DNA of 64,000 nucleotides from Triatoma infestans (GCA_011037195.1 JAAEAF010000658.1:124001-188000); one strand, 5' to 3'. Counted from the first letter of the stretch, positions 33,495 to 45,385 are shown. Program-made: numbers and translations. The notes: generated from the letters alone by a model not told the origin.

Positions 33495-33850
33495 AATGAA
33501 GGCCAATTTTGATGGCGTGTCTTCTGACACATGTCTGGCAGGCTTACAATCATGGACAGCTTCACAGCATTCATCCTGTGTTGCTATGTGTCTTTCACGG
33601 AGCACTCTCAGGCATCTGGTTGGATCCCTTACTGGACATTGTGGTTTAAGGAGATATCTCTACGTAGTGGGGCTCAGCCGGATCCATTTTGTAGAGTCTG
33701 TGAGACAGAGGAGGAAACCCCCATCCATCTTATGACAGATAGTCAGGGTTGTGAGGAGATTAGGTTCAGGACCTTTGGTCGGAGCAGGATGAGCTTAGAC
33801 TATTTCCCCTTAAGGTTATCGTCCGATTTTTTCGGACTGCGGTGAATCTT
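33495..33850 (+). pseudogene. R1/LOA-type LINE C-terminus with zinc-knuckle
   Basis: STLRHLVGSLTGHCGLRRYL is the conserved region that follows RNase H. One base later the frame changes at GLS, and PDPFCRVCETEEETPIHLMT continues: the C-x2-C...H knuckle, with its last Cys replaced (TDSQG). A tail to 33841 follows. It begins immediately after a different RT type, so two unrelated LINE fragments abut near 33495. Confidence 0.8.
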
Positions 33851-33994
33851 AGATGGATTAGATCTGGGTCTGGATATTTGTTCTAGATCCGGTTTGTTGT
33901 TGTTTTCCTTGCGGTAGCTATATGAGCCCAGTGAGGCGTTGGATAGCGTAGGATTTGGTCCCTCCCCACAGACAAATAATCTCTAATAAATACC

Positions 33995-34830
33995 ATGTAA
34001 GAATAAATTTCTTTTAAAATTGCAATGTTTTGTTAGGTTAGCCATAAAAATTGTGGCGAGGATTTTACTTGAATACCAGAGCGGCCTTATATGGAGCGCT
34101 CTATATCAAAACCAACAAAACTTGTGCAAATTTAATTTTAAACTAACTGACAAACTCTAAAATTAAATTTTTCAGACAAAGTGTTCCAAATAAATGTTAT
34201 ACATTCCCATCTATGCAGTGAGCATTCCATGTTTAAAGGAAATCGTTTTATCCCTTTTACGAGAAAATTTCAAAAAACAAAATCCTATTCTGTAAAATGG
34301 CACCCCCCCCGGTTAACAGATTTTCTTTAAATTTGAAATGCTATTAATGTTTCTAAACGTGTATCAATATTATTAGGTTGGTAAAACCATATGTTATATT
34401 GAAGTGGTACTTTATAGGAAACCACAACGCTGCTACAGTTGCTCTGGAAATCTCTAAAAAATCAATTATCCATGGAAAATGTTTCAAATAAAAGTGATAG
34501 GTATTTATGTGTGTGTAGAAGATAATATACAAAGTTAAATGAAAATCATTGGAAATGAGAAAATAAAAAAAAAATGGGGGGGAAAAAATACATTCAAGTA
34601 AAGACGCATTTCCGGTTGAAGGATTTTGCCCGCGTAATACAAAGTCTGAACTTCCAGACACGTTTCATGTTTGAGATATTCTGTTACTACACATACACAA
34701 ACAGACTATTCACTAAAAATATTTTTTCATATTTAGGGGACCTCAAAACATGTATTTCCGATGAAAAACTTAATTTAGGAAAATCTGACACGATAGCAAT
34801 ACTTACTAGGAATAAGAATGGAAAGTAAAA
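33995..34830 (-). repeat. HPR repeat, long subfamily copy
   Basis: Starts with TTGCAATGTTTTGTTAGG and GGAGCGCTCTATATCAAAAC, like the 1.35-2.5 kb copy. It continues with CATTTCCGGTTGAAGGATTT near 34609, ACACATACACAAACAGACT and GACACGATAGCAATACTT, and ends in AGGAATAAGAATGGAAAGTA at about 34826. The left hairpin is missing. A minus-strand ORF of 102 residues inside is incidental. Confidence 0.75.
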
Positions 34831-35456
34831 ATGGAAAAAATAGTAAAAAGTTGAAACTGGATATTGTGTTTAAATTTTTACCAGATGACCTGACAATAAA
34901 GTTTTTTAAAAATGGATGTACCATTTTATTGAACGGATATAATATTTAGTATTTTGCTGTGACGTTAAATTTGAAATGTTATTTTTAGATTTGTACAATA
35001 TTTATTTCCGGTCTCTTGTGATGTAAACTGTCATAACTTCAACTATTATCTGCCTTGACCTAGATACATGTTTTACCGCTACATCTATATTTATGTCAGG
35101 GCTAAGTTAAAAAAAAAAAAAATAAAATTGTTTTTCCAAGTTTAAGGAAAATTTGTCACAATTATATTTGTAATAAATTGAGTGGGGAGGAAGTTGTGTG
35201 GGTATGGCACATTAGTTATTTTTTTTTTATCATTACTAAATTACAAATAAATAAACATAAGGACCAAGTTTTCAAACAGATCTAAATGGCATGTGTTTAA
35301 GGGTATAGGGGGAAGTGTTTTGACGGTGTTTAACTGTGAATGTGTATGTGTTTTGTCTGTGTATATGTGTTTGATAGATATATAATAGACGGTGGTTGTG
35401 TTAGGACGTGTGAAAGCATGAATGTATGTAGTTTTGCTAGTCTAGAAAGGAAGGGT

Positions 35457-35493
<37 letters not shown>

Positions 35494-36105
35494 GTACGTG
35501 GCCTACCACCTCTCCTAGTACAGTTCTGCTATCTGCCGTCAGTATTACAACATTATATATCACAACCCTTTGATCCACCGTACATTTCCCTCTTTCCTAC
35601 CTCCTTTCGTAACAGAGCTACATTAGAATATAAATAGGTTCTTCCTCGCTTCCTTGTCTACCACCATAACATACGCGGCACCGCACTCTGCATTCGCAGA
35701 GCTACGTACCAGAACTTCTTGCTCTCTCTCTCTCTCTCTCTCACTCACTCACTCTCTCTCTCTACACCGTAGAATCCTTATAAACACTTTAGTAGCTATA
35801 AAGTGGGGTGTAAGAGCTTATTCACCCATAATATTATTGAACTTTTGGGTTCCTAGGGTGACGGTGGGATTTGGTGAAAAACACTATCGAAGAATATGGT
35901 GTCAATTTCTATATTTGTAAAGGAAAAATATATGATATATATTTTTGTATTCCATATTTTTCTTTCACTATCTTTCACAGCTTTTCTTTTTTCTCCTTAT
36001 TTATTTACTTTTCAATTTATGGAATATAAGGTTGAATTAGAAAAATAATAAAACATTTTCCACCACAATTTGTGGGTTTGGGTTACACAAAAACCGACTT
36101 TAAAA
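34831..36105. other. Microsatellite-rich region without genes
   Basis: Contains a (TA)n tract at 35459-35491 and a (CT)n-rich tract at about 35719-35765. The ORFs at 35340-35573 and 35654-35920 run through these tracts and show no domain. The rest is AT-rich and matches no family I know. Confidence 0.45.
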
Positions 36106-36107
36106 AA

Positions 36108-36947
36108 AAAAAAAATCACACTCATACAACTTTCTCTTACTCCAGTTATCAAAATTATAATTGACAAATTTTATAGTTTGTGTACCAAATTTAATGAAAT
36201 CCGGCGAAAACTGAAAAAAACTGATCAATAAAAGCGCACTTCCGGTTTACTAATTTCCTTGAAACTCGGAATTTTGGCCAGCTATTTATTTCTAATTAAT
36301 TTTCTTTGTATGATAGTATTGTATAATCAACTATGATAGCATTTCAAAGAAAAACATAACCCCACTTCTCCCCCAAAAGTACACTTAAATAAATTTTCCC
36401 AGAGAAATGTTTTAAAATAAAAGTTGTTGATTTTTTTTGTTTAGTTTATATAGTAAGTTTCAAGAAAATCGTCGCAGCCATTTTTTAGGAAAATTTGAAA
36501 AACTGTGAAAAAATCATTTATTAAAGTGGTAAAGTAAACGTATTTCCGGTTATCCGATTTTGTTCAAATTCAGAATTTCTACTACATATTCAATTCTAAT
36601 TAACATTATTTAGATATTAGCATTGCCTAATAAACTGAAATAGCACTTTAGATGAAAACCTAACCCCACCCCTCCCCAAAAAAGTGCCCTTAAATGAATT
36701 TTCGCGGAGAAATGTTTCAAATAAAAGTTATAGCTCTTTGTATGTGTAGTTGATATTAATAGTGTGAAGAAAATCGTCGGAGCCATTTTTGAGAAAAACA
36801 CACAAAAGTAAAAAAAAACAACCAGTAAAGTGGTACTTCCGGTTGAGCAATTTGGACAGATATCATACTGTTAGGTGCCGTGGTGATACCTAAACGGAAT
36901 ATCAAGTTTCAATATTCTGCGGTTTTTCGTTTTTGAGCTATGCTGTT

Positions 36948-36994
<47 letters not shown>

Positions 36995-37120
36995 CATTTG
37001 CTAAAAACCACTTTTTTGGACTCAGGGTACCTCAAAACGGATATTTCCGGTGAAAACTCGATATCGAAAATTTGACACGATTACAATACTTCCTCTTACT
37101 AGGAGTAAGAGAAAGTAAAA
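36108..37120 (-). repeat. HPR repeat, full-length copy (3 modules)
   Basis: Closely parallels 3591-4598. The left end has ACTTTCTCTTACTCC (about 36129-36143) but an eroded hairpin. Modules carry TTCCGGTT cores at 36238, 36542 and 36835, with periods of 304 and 293 bp. A (CA)n tract lies at about 36956-36992. The right hairpin TCTTACTAGGAGTAAGA is perfect at 37094-37110. It ends GTAAAAAATAAAG, like the 3.6 kb copy. Confidence 0.85.
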
Positions 37121-37741
37121 AATAAAGTTGAGATTTTATAATTTTTATTATTTTTAAAATATGCATGATTGTTAATGTGCGAAAATTAATTGACAATTCA
37201 AATATAGAAAAATAACAATATATAGTTGAAATAGATAAAAGTAATAAAGATCAATTAAAATAACCAAAAATATGTTTTAAATATATAACCAAAAACATAG
37301 AATATTTTAATATATTAACAGTCCGTGCATCTCTCAGAAATTGGCTTCGGTAGGAGCAAGACAAATTCTGGAAATTAAGTCCAGGAGCTAAAAACAGCAA
37401 GATGATGATGTCCTACATAGTGTATAGAGTATAGAAAAACGAGACCCTCTACTGCATTAAATCACTGCTGGAATTACAATAATGATTATTAGGGAATCTG
37501 AGAGTTAGACACAACTTTAAACTGCAATTTTGTTGAGGGCTGACAGTTGGAGTGCATTATTGTACATGTGGTTCCTTTCGAGAATGATCTTATGACCTGA
37601 AAATCAACAAGTGTAGTCCCTACCATCTGTATTTATATAGGTTGCTATGGAGACCGCAAATTTGTAGTAAAAATTCTAAGTAAGGAGAAAAATTTGTGCA
37701 ATAGAAATTTAATGACAGCAAGAGAAAGTGGTGTTTTACCA

Positions 37742-38015
37742 GATTTTTTACTTTCTCTTACTCCTAGTAAGTTTAGCAATCCGTTTAGATACCAACAATG
37801 TTTCTGATACGAAGGTTTCCGGCAAAATCCAATAACCGGAAACGCGACTTTATGTTGTTTATTTTTGTTTCAGTTTTTCGCAATATCCGGAAACAGTTCT
37901 TACGATGTTCTTTAAACTTCGCCTACCTGCCACTTTTATTCATAACATTTTCTAATGGAAAATTTATTTGCAGCATTCTGGGGGTGGTGGAACAGTAGCG
38001 TAAAGCTTTCGTCAC
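37742..38015 (+). repeat. HPR repeat, internally deleted fragment
   Basis: Opens with TTTACTTTCTCTTACTCC and TAGTAAG, then jumps straight to the interior (CCGTTTAGATACC, AACCGGAAACGCGACTT). It stops at GGTGGAACAGTAGCGTAAAG. It lies 40 bp in front of a second, better copy in the same orientation. Confidence 0.65.
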
Positions 38016-38054
38016 ACATCACACTTAAATAACAATTTCCACATGTATGGTAGT

Positions 38055-38327
38055 ATTTTTACTGTCTCTTACTCCTAGTAAGAGGAAGTATTGTAATCGT
38101 GTCAAATTTTCGATATCGAGTTTTCACCGGAAATCCGCTTTGAGTTCCCCTTCATCCAAAAAAGTGGTTTTTAGCAAATGGTCTGTAAGTGTGTGAATGT
38201 GAACAGCATAGCTTAAAAATGAAAAACGATAGAAAGTTGAAACTTGATATTCCGTTTAGGTATCACCATGGAATTTAACAGTACGTTATCTGTCAAAATT
38301 CCTCAACCGGAAGTACCATTTTAATAG

Positions 38328-38361
<34 letters not shown>

Positions 38362-38755
38362 TCGCGATTTTCTCAAAAATGGCTTGGACTATTTTCTTGA
38401 AACTACGTATATAAACCAAACATACAATGACCTACAACTTTTGTTTAAAACATTTCTCTGGAAAAATTCATTTAAGGGCACTTTTAGAGGGGAAGCGTGG
38501 GGTTATCATTTTCACTAAAGTGCTATCATAGTTGATTATACAATTCTATCATCCAATGAAAATTAATTAGAAATAAATAGATAGGCAAAATTCCGAGTTT
38601 CAAGGAAATGAATAAACCGAAAGTGCGTTTTTACCGAATAGTTTTTTCAGTTTTCGACGAATTTCATTAAATTTGTTTCACAAACTATAAAAATTGTCAA
38701 TTATAATTTTGAGAACTGGCGTAAAAGAAAGTTGTGTGAGTGTTTCACACCAGAT
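38055..38755 (+). repeat. HPR repeat, two-module copy with both ends
   Basis: The start hairpin CTCTTACTCCTAGTAAGAG is at about 38066-38084. The end hairpin GTGTGAGTGTTTCACAC is at about 38734-38750, followed by CAGATTTTT. Only two EBS-like cores are present (AACCGGAAGTACC near 38308 and AACCGAAAGTGCG near 38615), about 307 bp apart, so one module is absent relative to the 3.6 and 36.1 kb copies. The GT tract is short and a T-run interrupts it at 38328-38355. Confidence 0.85.
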
Positions 38756-38771
38756 TTTTTTTTTTTTTTTT

Positions 38772-38934
38772 CAGGCGCGTCCAACTACCACATTAGGTGT
38801 CGTGGACGGGGCGGAAGCACATACTTTACTAATAACATTTCTAAACAAATATAAAATTTAGCAGTTATCCAAGGGACTTGAACTGGGTCCTCCCATGCTT
38901 ATAACTGCTCACACAACATCCGCCTATATGATAC
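38772..38934 (-). repeat. SINE family S2, third copy
   Basis: Inserted at the T-run that ends the preceding HPR copy. It contains GTCCAACTACCACATTAGGT, GTCGTGGACGGGGCGGAAGC and, at the head, GGGACTTGAACTGGGTCC (reverse of a B box) and CATGCTTATAACTGCTCAC. Confidence 0.75.
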
Positions 38935-39919
38935 TACTATACGTACATTAGAAGCACTGCTAGAATTCCAAACTTGTAGAGAATCTGTTAATAGGATGCA
39001 ATTTCAAGAATAGTTCTTTGGATTTAGCAAAGAGCAAAAAAAAAAAAAAAAAAAAAACAAATTTTAGTAAATGCTGCAGAATTTGTGGCTTTAAAGTTAG
39101 AGTTTCAAAAGTTAGATAAGGTTAGTTCAACATTATATAATTCATAATTAGATTCATAATTCCGATTCTAAATCGGAAACCCGACTTTACTGAAAGTTAA
39201 AGTTCATTTTTTGAGTCTCCACTACAGGCTATTATCTTGTTTTATATGATCTGTCCACACATTTAATTTTTTCCTGATATTCTGAAGAATTTCTGGAAAT
39301 GATGTACGCTGTAATTACATTCAACCAACCATTAGTGCTTGACCAACACTTTCGCTTGATCGATTTCAATCAGTAACTTTGTTCAGATGGGCACATTTTC
39401 TGGATAACTAATACTGAAAAACATAAATCTGACAAAATCGTATTACTTCCGCTTAGGGCAGCAAAAAAGGAAAAATGAAGAAGAGAGAGAGAGAAAAAAA
39501 AAATCAGTGTCGACATGACATAAAATGTTTGTGAGCGTAATGTTCAGCAAGGATTGCTAATGGCTAAGCCGGATGGTTGTCTGTTCTTGGGGAAGAAGGT
39601 AAACCAACCAGAGTGGGTTCTCATCTTTCTCTGAATACTCTCTCCCTCCCTCCGGAAAGTGGTCCTTCCTACTGGATAAATCTCGGCCAAATTCCTCTCT
39701 ACTTCTATTTTGCCTGTCATACTTCGTAGAAAGTGAAAAGGGGACAAGACGACCGCTTTTAAGAGAGAAGGAAACAGTACTAGTACGATTCCCCCACTCT
39801 GCCATATACGTAGAACTTTATTCAACCCTCTGCCAAGTAAACTACCACTTCTCATCGTACTTTCCACTTTCCAAATTACTGTTTCCAACTTTACACCATT
39901 CTCTGGCCGACCGCCCGTT

Positions 39920-39958
<39 letters not shown>

Positions 39959-40228
39959 ACACATATATATATATATATCTAGGCCACTTCATTTTAATGA
40001 ACAAACTTATTACCATTTTGACATATATCCTCCTCCATCTTCAGCATCACATTTTTCTTAATTGTATAGTCAGCATTTTTCAACAGTTTTTATATATAAA
40101 TAAAAAAGGATGTTATGCAAATAAATTTTGGTGTGCAATATTCACACTACATTCTCTTCACATAATTCACACGATATTAATCACCATTTACAAAGTGGAA
40201 ATTTTATTAAGTGTTTAACAACTCTACA
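38935..40228. other. Region without confirmed genes
   Basis: Has an A-run near 39038-39057 and a (CA)n/(AT)n tract at about 39927-39980. A minus-strand ORF of 114 codons (39544-39888) sits in a locally less AT-rich stretch. Its protein has no motif I know, and the same stretch is also open in another minus frame (39557-39805). I see no splice sites or repeats defining it. It may be an unrecognised element or chance. Confidence 0.35.
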
Positions 40229-40474
40229 GGGGAAGGGAATAGCTAAGTGGTTAGCATATTGGACTTCCACGCGAAGGACCCGGGTTCAAGACTATCTGTA
40301 CTGCCTTTAGATTTTTCTTCCTAGAAAGCTTAGCTCTGGCCTCACTATCCGGTGATGGACAGCGTTGTCTGTATCGAGAGAACACTGTCCGGAGTCCGGC
40401 ACTGAACTGAGAAGGCTCCTGGCGCCAATGACCATGGATGTTGACGCGCCTTAAATTAAAAAATTAATAAATAA
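40229..40474 (+). repeat. SINE family S3, best plus-strand copy
   Basis: The head GGAATAGCTAAGTGGTTAGC (A box) and CCCGGGTTCAAGACTA (B box) are spaced like a tRNA. The body has TTTTTCTTCCTAGAAAGC, CACTATCCGGTGATGGACAG and GAGAGAACACTGTCCGGAGT. The 3' part is GGCGCCAATGACCATGGATG, TTGACGCGCC, then an A/T-rich tail TTAAATTAAAAAATTAATAA. The 60-residue ORF across it is not a gene. Confidence 0.8.
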
Positions 40475-40559
40475 CTCTATCAAATGCCTCTTTCTCGTAT
40501 TTCTATGAATTGAATTGTCTTGGAATTTGGATTTATAGCAACACACGTTTTTATCCTTA

Positions 40560-40985
40560 GGCAGTAAACCTGTAAAATGTAATGAAATGGGACTTCAGAG
40601 GGAAGACTAACGCATTCCCTCCTCCCCAGAACACTCATAAAATTTATAGAAAATCATAGAAATCATTTTACAAGGAAATCGCAAAACACTGAAACGACTG
40701 AATAGTAAAATGGTACTTCCGGCTTAGCGATATTGACAGAAACTTTCCTGTCGGATTCTCTGGTGATATTCAAACGGAATATGAAATATGAACTTCCTGC
40801 ATTTTGAAGTTTTCTAAACATATTCATTCACACTTACATGCTCACACACACAGATCATGTTCTGAAAACCACTTCTCTGGTCTCAGCGGAGTTCTCAAAA
40901 CAACAATTACGAATCTAAACATAATCTGTATATTTGAGACAATCACAATTCTACATTTCAAGCAGTGAGAGAAAGTAAAAATGCA
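40560..40985 (-). repeat. HPR repeat, right-half copy
   Basis: Contains TGGTACTTCCGGCTTAGCGA near 40710, AAACGGAATATGAAATATG, TTCATTCACACTTACATGCT, a CACACACACAGATCATG CA tract, and ends GTGAGAGAAAGTAAAAATGC. The left terminus is missing. Confidence 0.65.
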
Positions 40986-41554
40986 CCATTGTGAAAAATA
41001 AAATTCATGGCCTCAAGTCTATTTTCTCATATTTTCGTGAGAGACAGTTTTTAGCGATCGTGTAAATGTTTAGATGTCGAAATATTACTGGAAATACATA
41101 TTTAGAGCAGCCAACTAGAATACGATTTTTACTTTTTCTTATTTTTTGAAATAATTTATTTGATGAGAAAAAAGATTTTCCACAAACGAAAATTGCAAAC
41201 TTCACTTTAAAATTCGCACATTTCTACATATGGGTGAATCGTAACACTTAATTAATCATTCTGGGATGTATAGCATTAATCTTTTCTCCCTAAGAGCTAT
41301 ATCTGGACAGTTTAACGGCTTTATCAATTCCATGGCCCTTTAAATACATACAGAGCTTAAAGATCGAATTTGTAGAAAATTAGTTAAGCGAAAGTGCAGT
41401 TGTCTTGAATGTGTTTTCTAAACTTTTTTTTGCATTTTTTCGCAAGAGGCTCCATTGATTTTTTTTTTAAACCTGGTATACAAAATGTTCATAATATATA
41501 TATACATATATAGAACTAATATATATATAACAAATAATAAATTACTTAAACTGT

Positions 41555-42370
41555 TGTTAGAGGAAGAGTATTGTAATAGTGTCAAATTTAGAAATAGAAT
41601 TTTCTCCGGATGTACCAATTTTGAAAGTCCCTGAGTCCGAAAAAGTATTCAGCATAACTCAAAAAGCAGAATCGTAGAAAATCCAAACGTTATGTTTAGT
41701 TTAAGTGGGATCTATGAAAAAGGTTTTGAACTAAATCGGTCACCAGAATACCACACTTTACTGAGTGGATTTTTCAGTTATTGCAATTTTCTCGCTTTGA
41801 TTTTTCTTAAATTTCACAAATCACCTGCACACATACAAAGAGCTACAACTTTTATTTTCAACATTTTTTTTTGGGTAGAGTCATTTACGAAAATTTTTTG
41901 GTGGAGGGATGGGGTTATGTTTTCTTGTAAAGTGCTATCATAGTTAATTATACAATTCTACCATTCAAACAATATTAATTAGCAATAATTAGACTACCAA
42001 AATTCCGAGTTTCAAGAAAATGAGTAAAACGAAAGTGCGTTTTTATTGAACATTTTTTCAATTTTCGTGATTTTCTCCATAAAAACACCACGGATTTCAT
42101 GAAATTTGGTACACTAACTGTGAATATGGAGAGACCTATCACTTTTGTTTGACATTTTTTTTTTCGAGAAATTCATTTAAAGAAGTTTGGGGGGGATGAA
42201 TACTTTCTTCCAAAAAGGTCATTTTATTATGTTTAGATTCTCCCATTGATATAAAACTGATGACGAACATTTAGTAAAAATTATAAGTTTGAGAAATAAT
42301 TGTCAATTACAATTTAATGTAAACTGCAGCAAGAGAAAGTTGTGTGAGTGTTTCACATCGGATTTTTGTC
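41555..42370 (+). repeat. HPR repeat copy with 3' hairpin
   Basis: Starts within TAGAGGAAGAGTATTGTAAT and GTGTCAAATTTAG. It passes through modules with a diverged core (TAAAACGAAAGTGCG near 42027) and ends AAGAGAAAGTTGTGTGAGTG followed by TTTCACATCGGATTTTT. The dinucleotide tract is missing here. Confidence 0.7.
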
Positions 42371-42488
42371 ATATTTGACTTTTTAGAAAGGTCCATCTGG
42401 TTAAATTGTCATTTAATGGTGGAGAGTAGAAACTTGTGGTAGTAAACCACTTACGCTAGCCTTGAACAATACTGAAACTAAAGTTATA

Positions 42489-42746
42489 GCGCAACAGTCA
42501 ATGAAAGGCTAAGATCAGCAGCTATTCTCATTGTGTGGGGTTATGGAAGGGGCGCATGTAGCCAACAAGCTGCGGTTCCTATCACCGTTTAGTTCTGTTT
42601 TTCGCTTTAGTTGCGCTTTATTTACTGCTGGAACACATATTTTCTCATAATGTTGGGTCGTTAATTGGTTTATATACCCACGGCTAGCCAATACCCTGAC
42701 TGGTCGCACTGAAAGCGAGAATGCTAGTCTATTGAACCAAGTGCGG
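42489..42746 (-). repeat. SINE family S1, third copy (degraded)
   Basis: Shares GCGCAACAGTCAATGAAAGGC, CACCGTTTAGTTCTGTTTTT, CATAATGTTGGGTCG and GAAAGCGAGAATGCTAGTC with the other two copies, in the same orientation. More substitutions and small insertions than in the 13.1 and 31.2 kb copies. Confidence 0.65.
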
Positions 42747-43019
42747 TGGGGGATCTTAACCTTGACCTTTTCACTAAAATTCTAAATATAGAATTTATTA
42801 TTAACGTTCCAATGGTTTATATCAAAAAGTTTTTTTTTTGTTTTTTTGTTTTTTAATTAAAGGTACATATATATAAAACAGAAGGAAAATTAAAATAATA
42901 CAATTGTTTAATAATTACATTAAAATTATTAATCGGTTTTTCATATTATTATTTAAAAATTTTATCTCACCCAGAGAGGTGCTATTTTGTAACCCATCAG
43001 GCTAACTTAGTCAAGAGCG

Positions 43020-43440
43020 TATTAAGAAACTTTCTCATGAAGCGGAGAAGCACAGCTTCTTCGTAGGGCTAAGCCTCTTAGCCAATCTTTATTGTAGAAG
43101 CGATAAGCTCTGAAGGAACAAGACAACTCGTCAAGACCACACAGAGACGACGTCAATCTCCGTCTAGTCCTACTTTGTCTCAACTTCACAGTGTCATGGC
43201 CTGATACTTGCGCTTTTCTTCAACTGGGACCGAGATAATGTTGCGATCCGGAGAAACCGTAATATCCACAATGGTTGCCTTCCAAAAGTAGTCTTGTCTA
43301 GCCAGGTTATATCTGGCTTGTTGGCTTCGACTGCCTGCCCGTGGAAATATCATCAATTCACAACAGTATTTCTTGCCTGCTTTCAAGTAGAGACGCCGGC
43401 TTGAACTCTATCAGCGCTGACTTCCTGGCGAGTTATTAGT
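43020..43440 (-). pseudogene. LINE C-terminal domain relic
   Basis: On the minus strand, VEANKPDITWLDKTTFG (an NKPDI motif) is followed, after a shift, by ATIVDITVSPDRNIISVPVE and EEKRKYQAM. The arrangement NKPD, then a (V)DI.V..DRN...EK..KYQ block, occurs near the C-terminus of several LINE polymerases. The final part, with LQSLSLLQ and RLAKRLS, fits the short tail that usually follows. Frame changes and stops are present. Exact clade unknown. Confidence 0.6.
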
Positions 43441-43444
43441 GGAC

Positions 43445-43860
43445 CAGGCAAGATAATCGGTTGAAATTTATATTTCGTTTAGGAAAACTCAAGAGATTCT
43501 ATATAATGAAGTTGATGAGGAGAGAAATTAGGTTTGATTAATTAGACGAGATATGAAAACACTGTTATAATATAGCTATAAGTTTACACAAACTGCACTG
43601 GACTTGTAATGATTTTATAGAATAAAAGGTGAGAGTAGAGATATGACACGATGCGAAGTATGGTTGAATCTCAAGATAGATATCTAGATAGATGTCGTTA
43701 GGTAGATTCTCACTGGCTTATATACAGGTTCTCCCACTCTAGCCTGCTTAAGTCAGAGAGTACCAGAGAGGGTCCTTCTCTCTCTTAATTCTCTCTCTTG
43801 CCATTACATTCTACACGAAAATTTTGGGGGCATCAGTTAAATTAATGTATAAATCGTTAA
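43445..43860. mobile_element. Possible diverged MITE M1 relative
   Basis: ACACTGTTATAATATAGC, CAAACTGCACTGGACTTG and TTCTCCCACTCTAGCCTG follow the order of MITE M1 (56304-56757) with many changes. The arms cannot be aligned confidently. CGTTAAATTAATG is duplicated near 43836-43868. Confidence 0.4.
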
Positions 43861-43944
43861 ATTAATGACCCTCGAGGGGCTGGGCCGGGGGAGGTTCAAG
43901 GCCAAGGACCAAGCAGTCTGACCTATGGGTAAATTTCCCAGCAT

Positions 43945-44345
43945 CTTTCTGGCGGAGATATACGCAATTGGGGATATACCTCAACAGGGAATATAGGAAT
44001 CAGGAGATTGTAATCCTTTTCGATAGCTAGGCAGCCATTGTGCGCTTTTATTATCAGCTCTAAAATGGTTTGGGAATGCCTAGGTAAACTTAATGACCTA
44101 GGCAGGAGGCACAAAGTCACCCTTTGGTCCGGTGCCAGGGCATGTTGGCATTTAAGGGAACGAGATGGGCCGGCGCTCAGGCAAAGGTAGGTGCTAAATC
44201 CCCGCTTCTAGGACTTGATCCTTTTTCCCTTTGGGGTAAGCGACCAGTTTCTCTGGGTTTCTCTGGAAGAACTTCGTAAGCAGGAGGAGGTAGAAAGGTC
44301 TCAACTCTGGAAATGCCTCCCCGGGGCTGCGGCAGGCCAAGATTA
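43945..44345 (+). pseudogene. R1-type LINE RNase H relic
   Basis: GGAGATATACGCAATTGG reads AEIYAIG, the first half of an RNase H domain with its catalytic Glu. CALLLSALKWFGNA corresponds to the DSQAAL helix region but lacks the Asp. PVPGHVGI-stop-GNEM is the closing motif (VPGHVGI.GNE). Downstream LEELRKQEEVERSQLWKCLP and, in another frame, GLRQAKII fit the post-RNase H region. Stops, frameshifts and local GC-richness mark it as a non-functional insertion. Confidence 0.7.
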
Positions 44346-44864
44346 TAACCAACGGAGATTATTATTATTATGGCGTTGATGTACTTTAAAATAAGAGAAA
44401 GTAAAAATTCGTAACCTGATAATAAAATACACAATCATTTTTTATGAGAGCAATGACTACACTAATGTGTAAGTAATTAATGTGACAGTAATAATCACAG
44501 TAATGAGTGATTATTTTTTCTAACTGAAAGAATGCAAGTTTTAAATATGTAGGTGATACAGGTCGAAATTAAGATTTCAGTAAAAAGTATTGTGCAATTT
44601 TTGGGACAGGTTGAACGAAGTGTATACGATTTTTGTTCTCGGAACAAACGATGATTATTAACTCGGAAAAATGTTTATACTTTAAAAAAAAAGAAAAAGA
44701 AACTCTCTCATGATTTTCTCTACTAAGGTAATTTTCACAGTCCTTGGAGAAACTGTCACAATACTCGCAAACTGACCTCAGAATTCCATTAAAATCTATT
44801 TTTCTTCCCAGAAAAATATTACAAATAAATTCTTGGAACTTTTTAGGAGCAAGAAATATATTTA

Positions 44865-44866
<2 letters not shown>

Positions 44867-44905
<39 letters not shown>
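44867..44905. repeat. (GT)n microsatellite
   Basis: About 19 GT units, ending directly at TACAGGGTGTTCC, a transposon-like terminus. Confidence 0.9.
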
Positions 44906-44907
<2 letters not shown>

Positions 44908-45385
44908 AGGGTGTTCCAAGGTATACGGATAACGACTTTTCTCGGAAACTAAGATAGTAGAAAAAAACAAAAAAATACGTGTCCCCGTAGTTTTTTGTTA
45001 GAAATCCAAATTTAATTAGCAAATTTGTTTTAGTGCTTCCAGAAGCGAGATACAGGCACCAACTTCATTTTTTCAAATGGGGAGGTGTGGTTTTTATTTA
45101 AGAAATAGATTCCTCTAATTTTTTGTAAGAAAAATTTACTTGAACGGTTTTTTTTGTGAGTGATATTTTACAAGTTACGAATGAAAACATGATTCTTATA
45201 AGAAATTTCAAAATGATATTATAACGGTTTTTTGATTGAATAAGAAGAAAAGTACTATTTTATTATAAATTTTACTCCTCATTAATAACAGATCTTGCTC
45301 GAACTGGCCCCCACCATTAGCGATGCATACACATGCTTTTTCCTGCCAATTGTACCTTATGACCAAAGAAATCCATCTCTAATGG
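44906..45385. mobile_element. Possible end of an IS630-like DNA transposon
   Basis: It starts ACAGGGTGTTCCAAGG, then GATAACGACTTTTCTCGG. A TACAGGGTGTTCC-type start is characteristic of many Tc1/mariner/IS630-like transposon ends in insects. Near 45295, CTCGAACTGGCCCCCACC and a tRNA-unrelated block resemble the region just inside such elements. No transposase reading frame was found, so the call is tentative. Confidence 0.35.

Noticed and set aside
40240..40300. tRNA gene (A and B boxes present)
   Set aside because: The acceptor stem does not pair and the sequence recurs as the head of a dispersed family, so it is a SINE. The same applies at 13.3, 15.8, 31.4, 50.9 and 57.5 kb.
44569..44970. 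133-codon minus-strand ORF
   Set aside because: Its middle is a (TH)n reading of the GT microsatellite at 44867-44905, and the remainder shows no domain.
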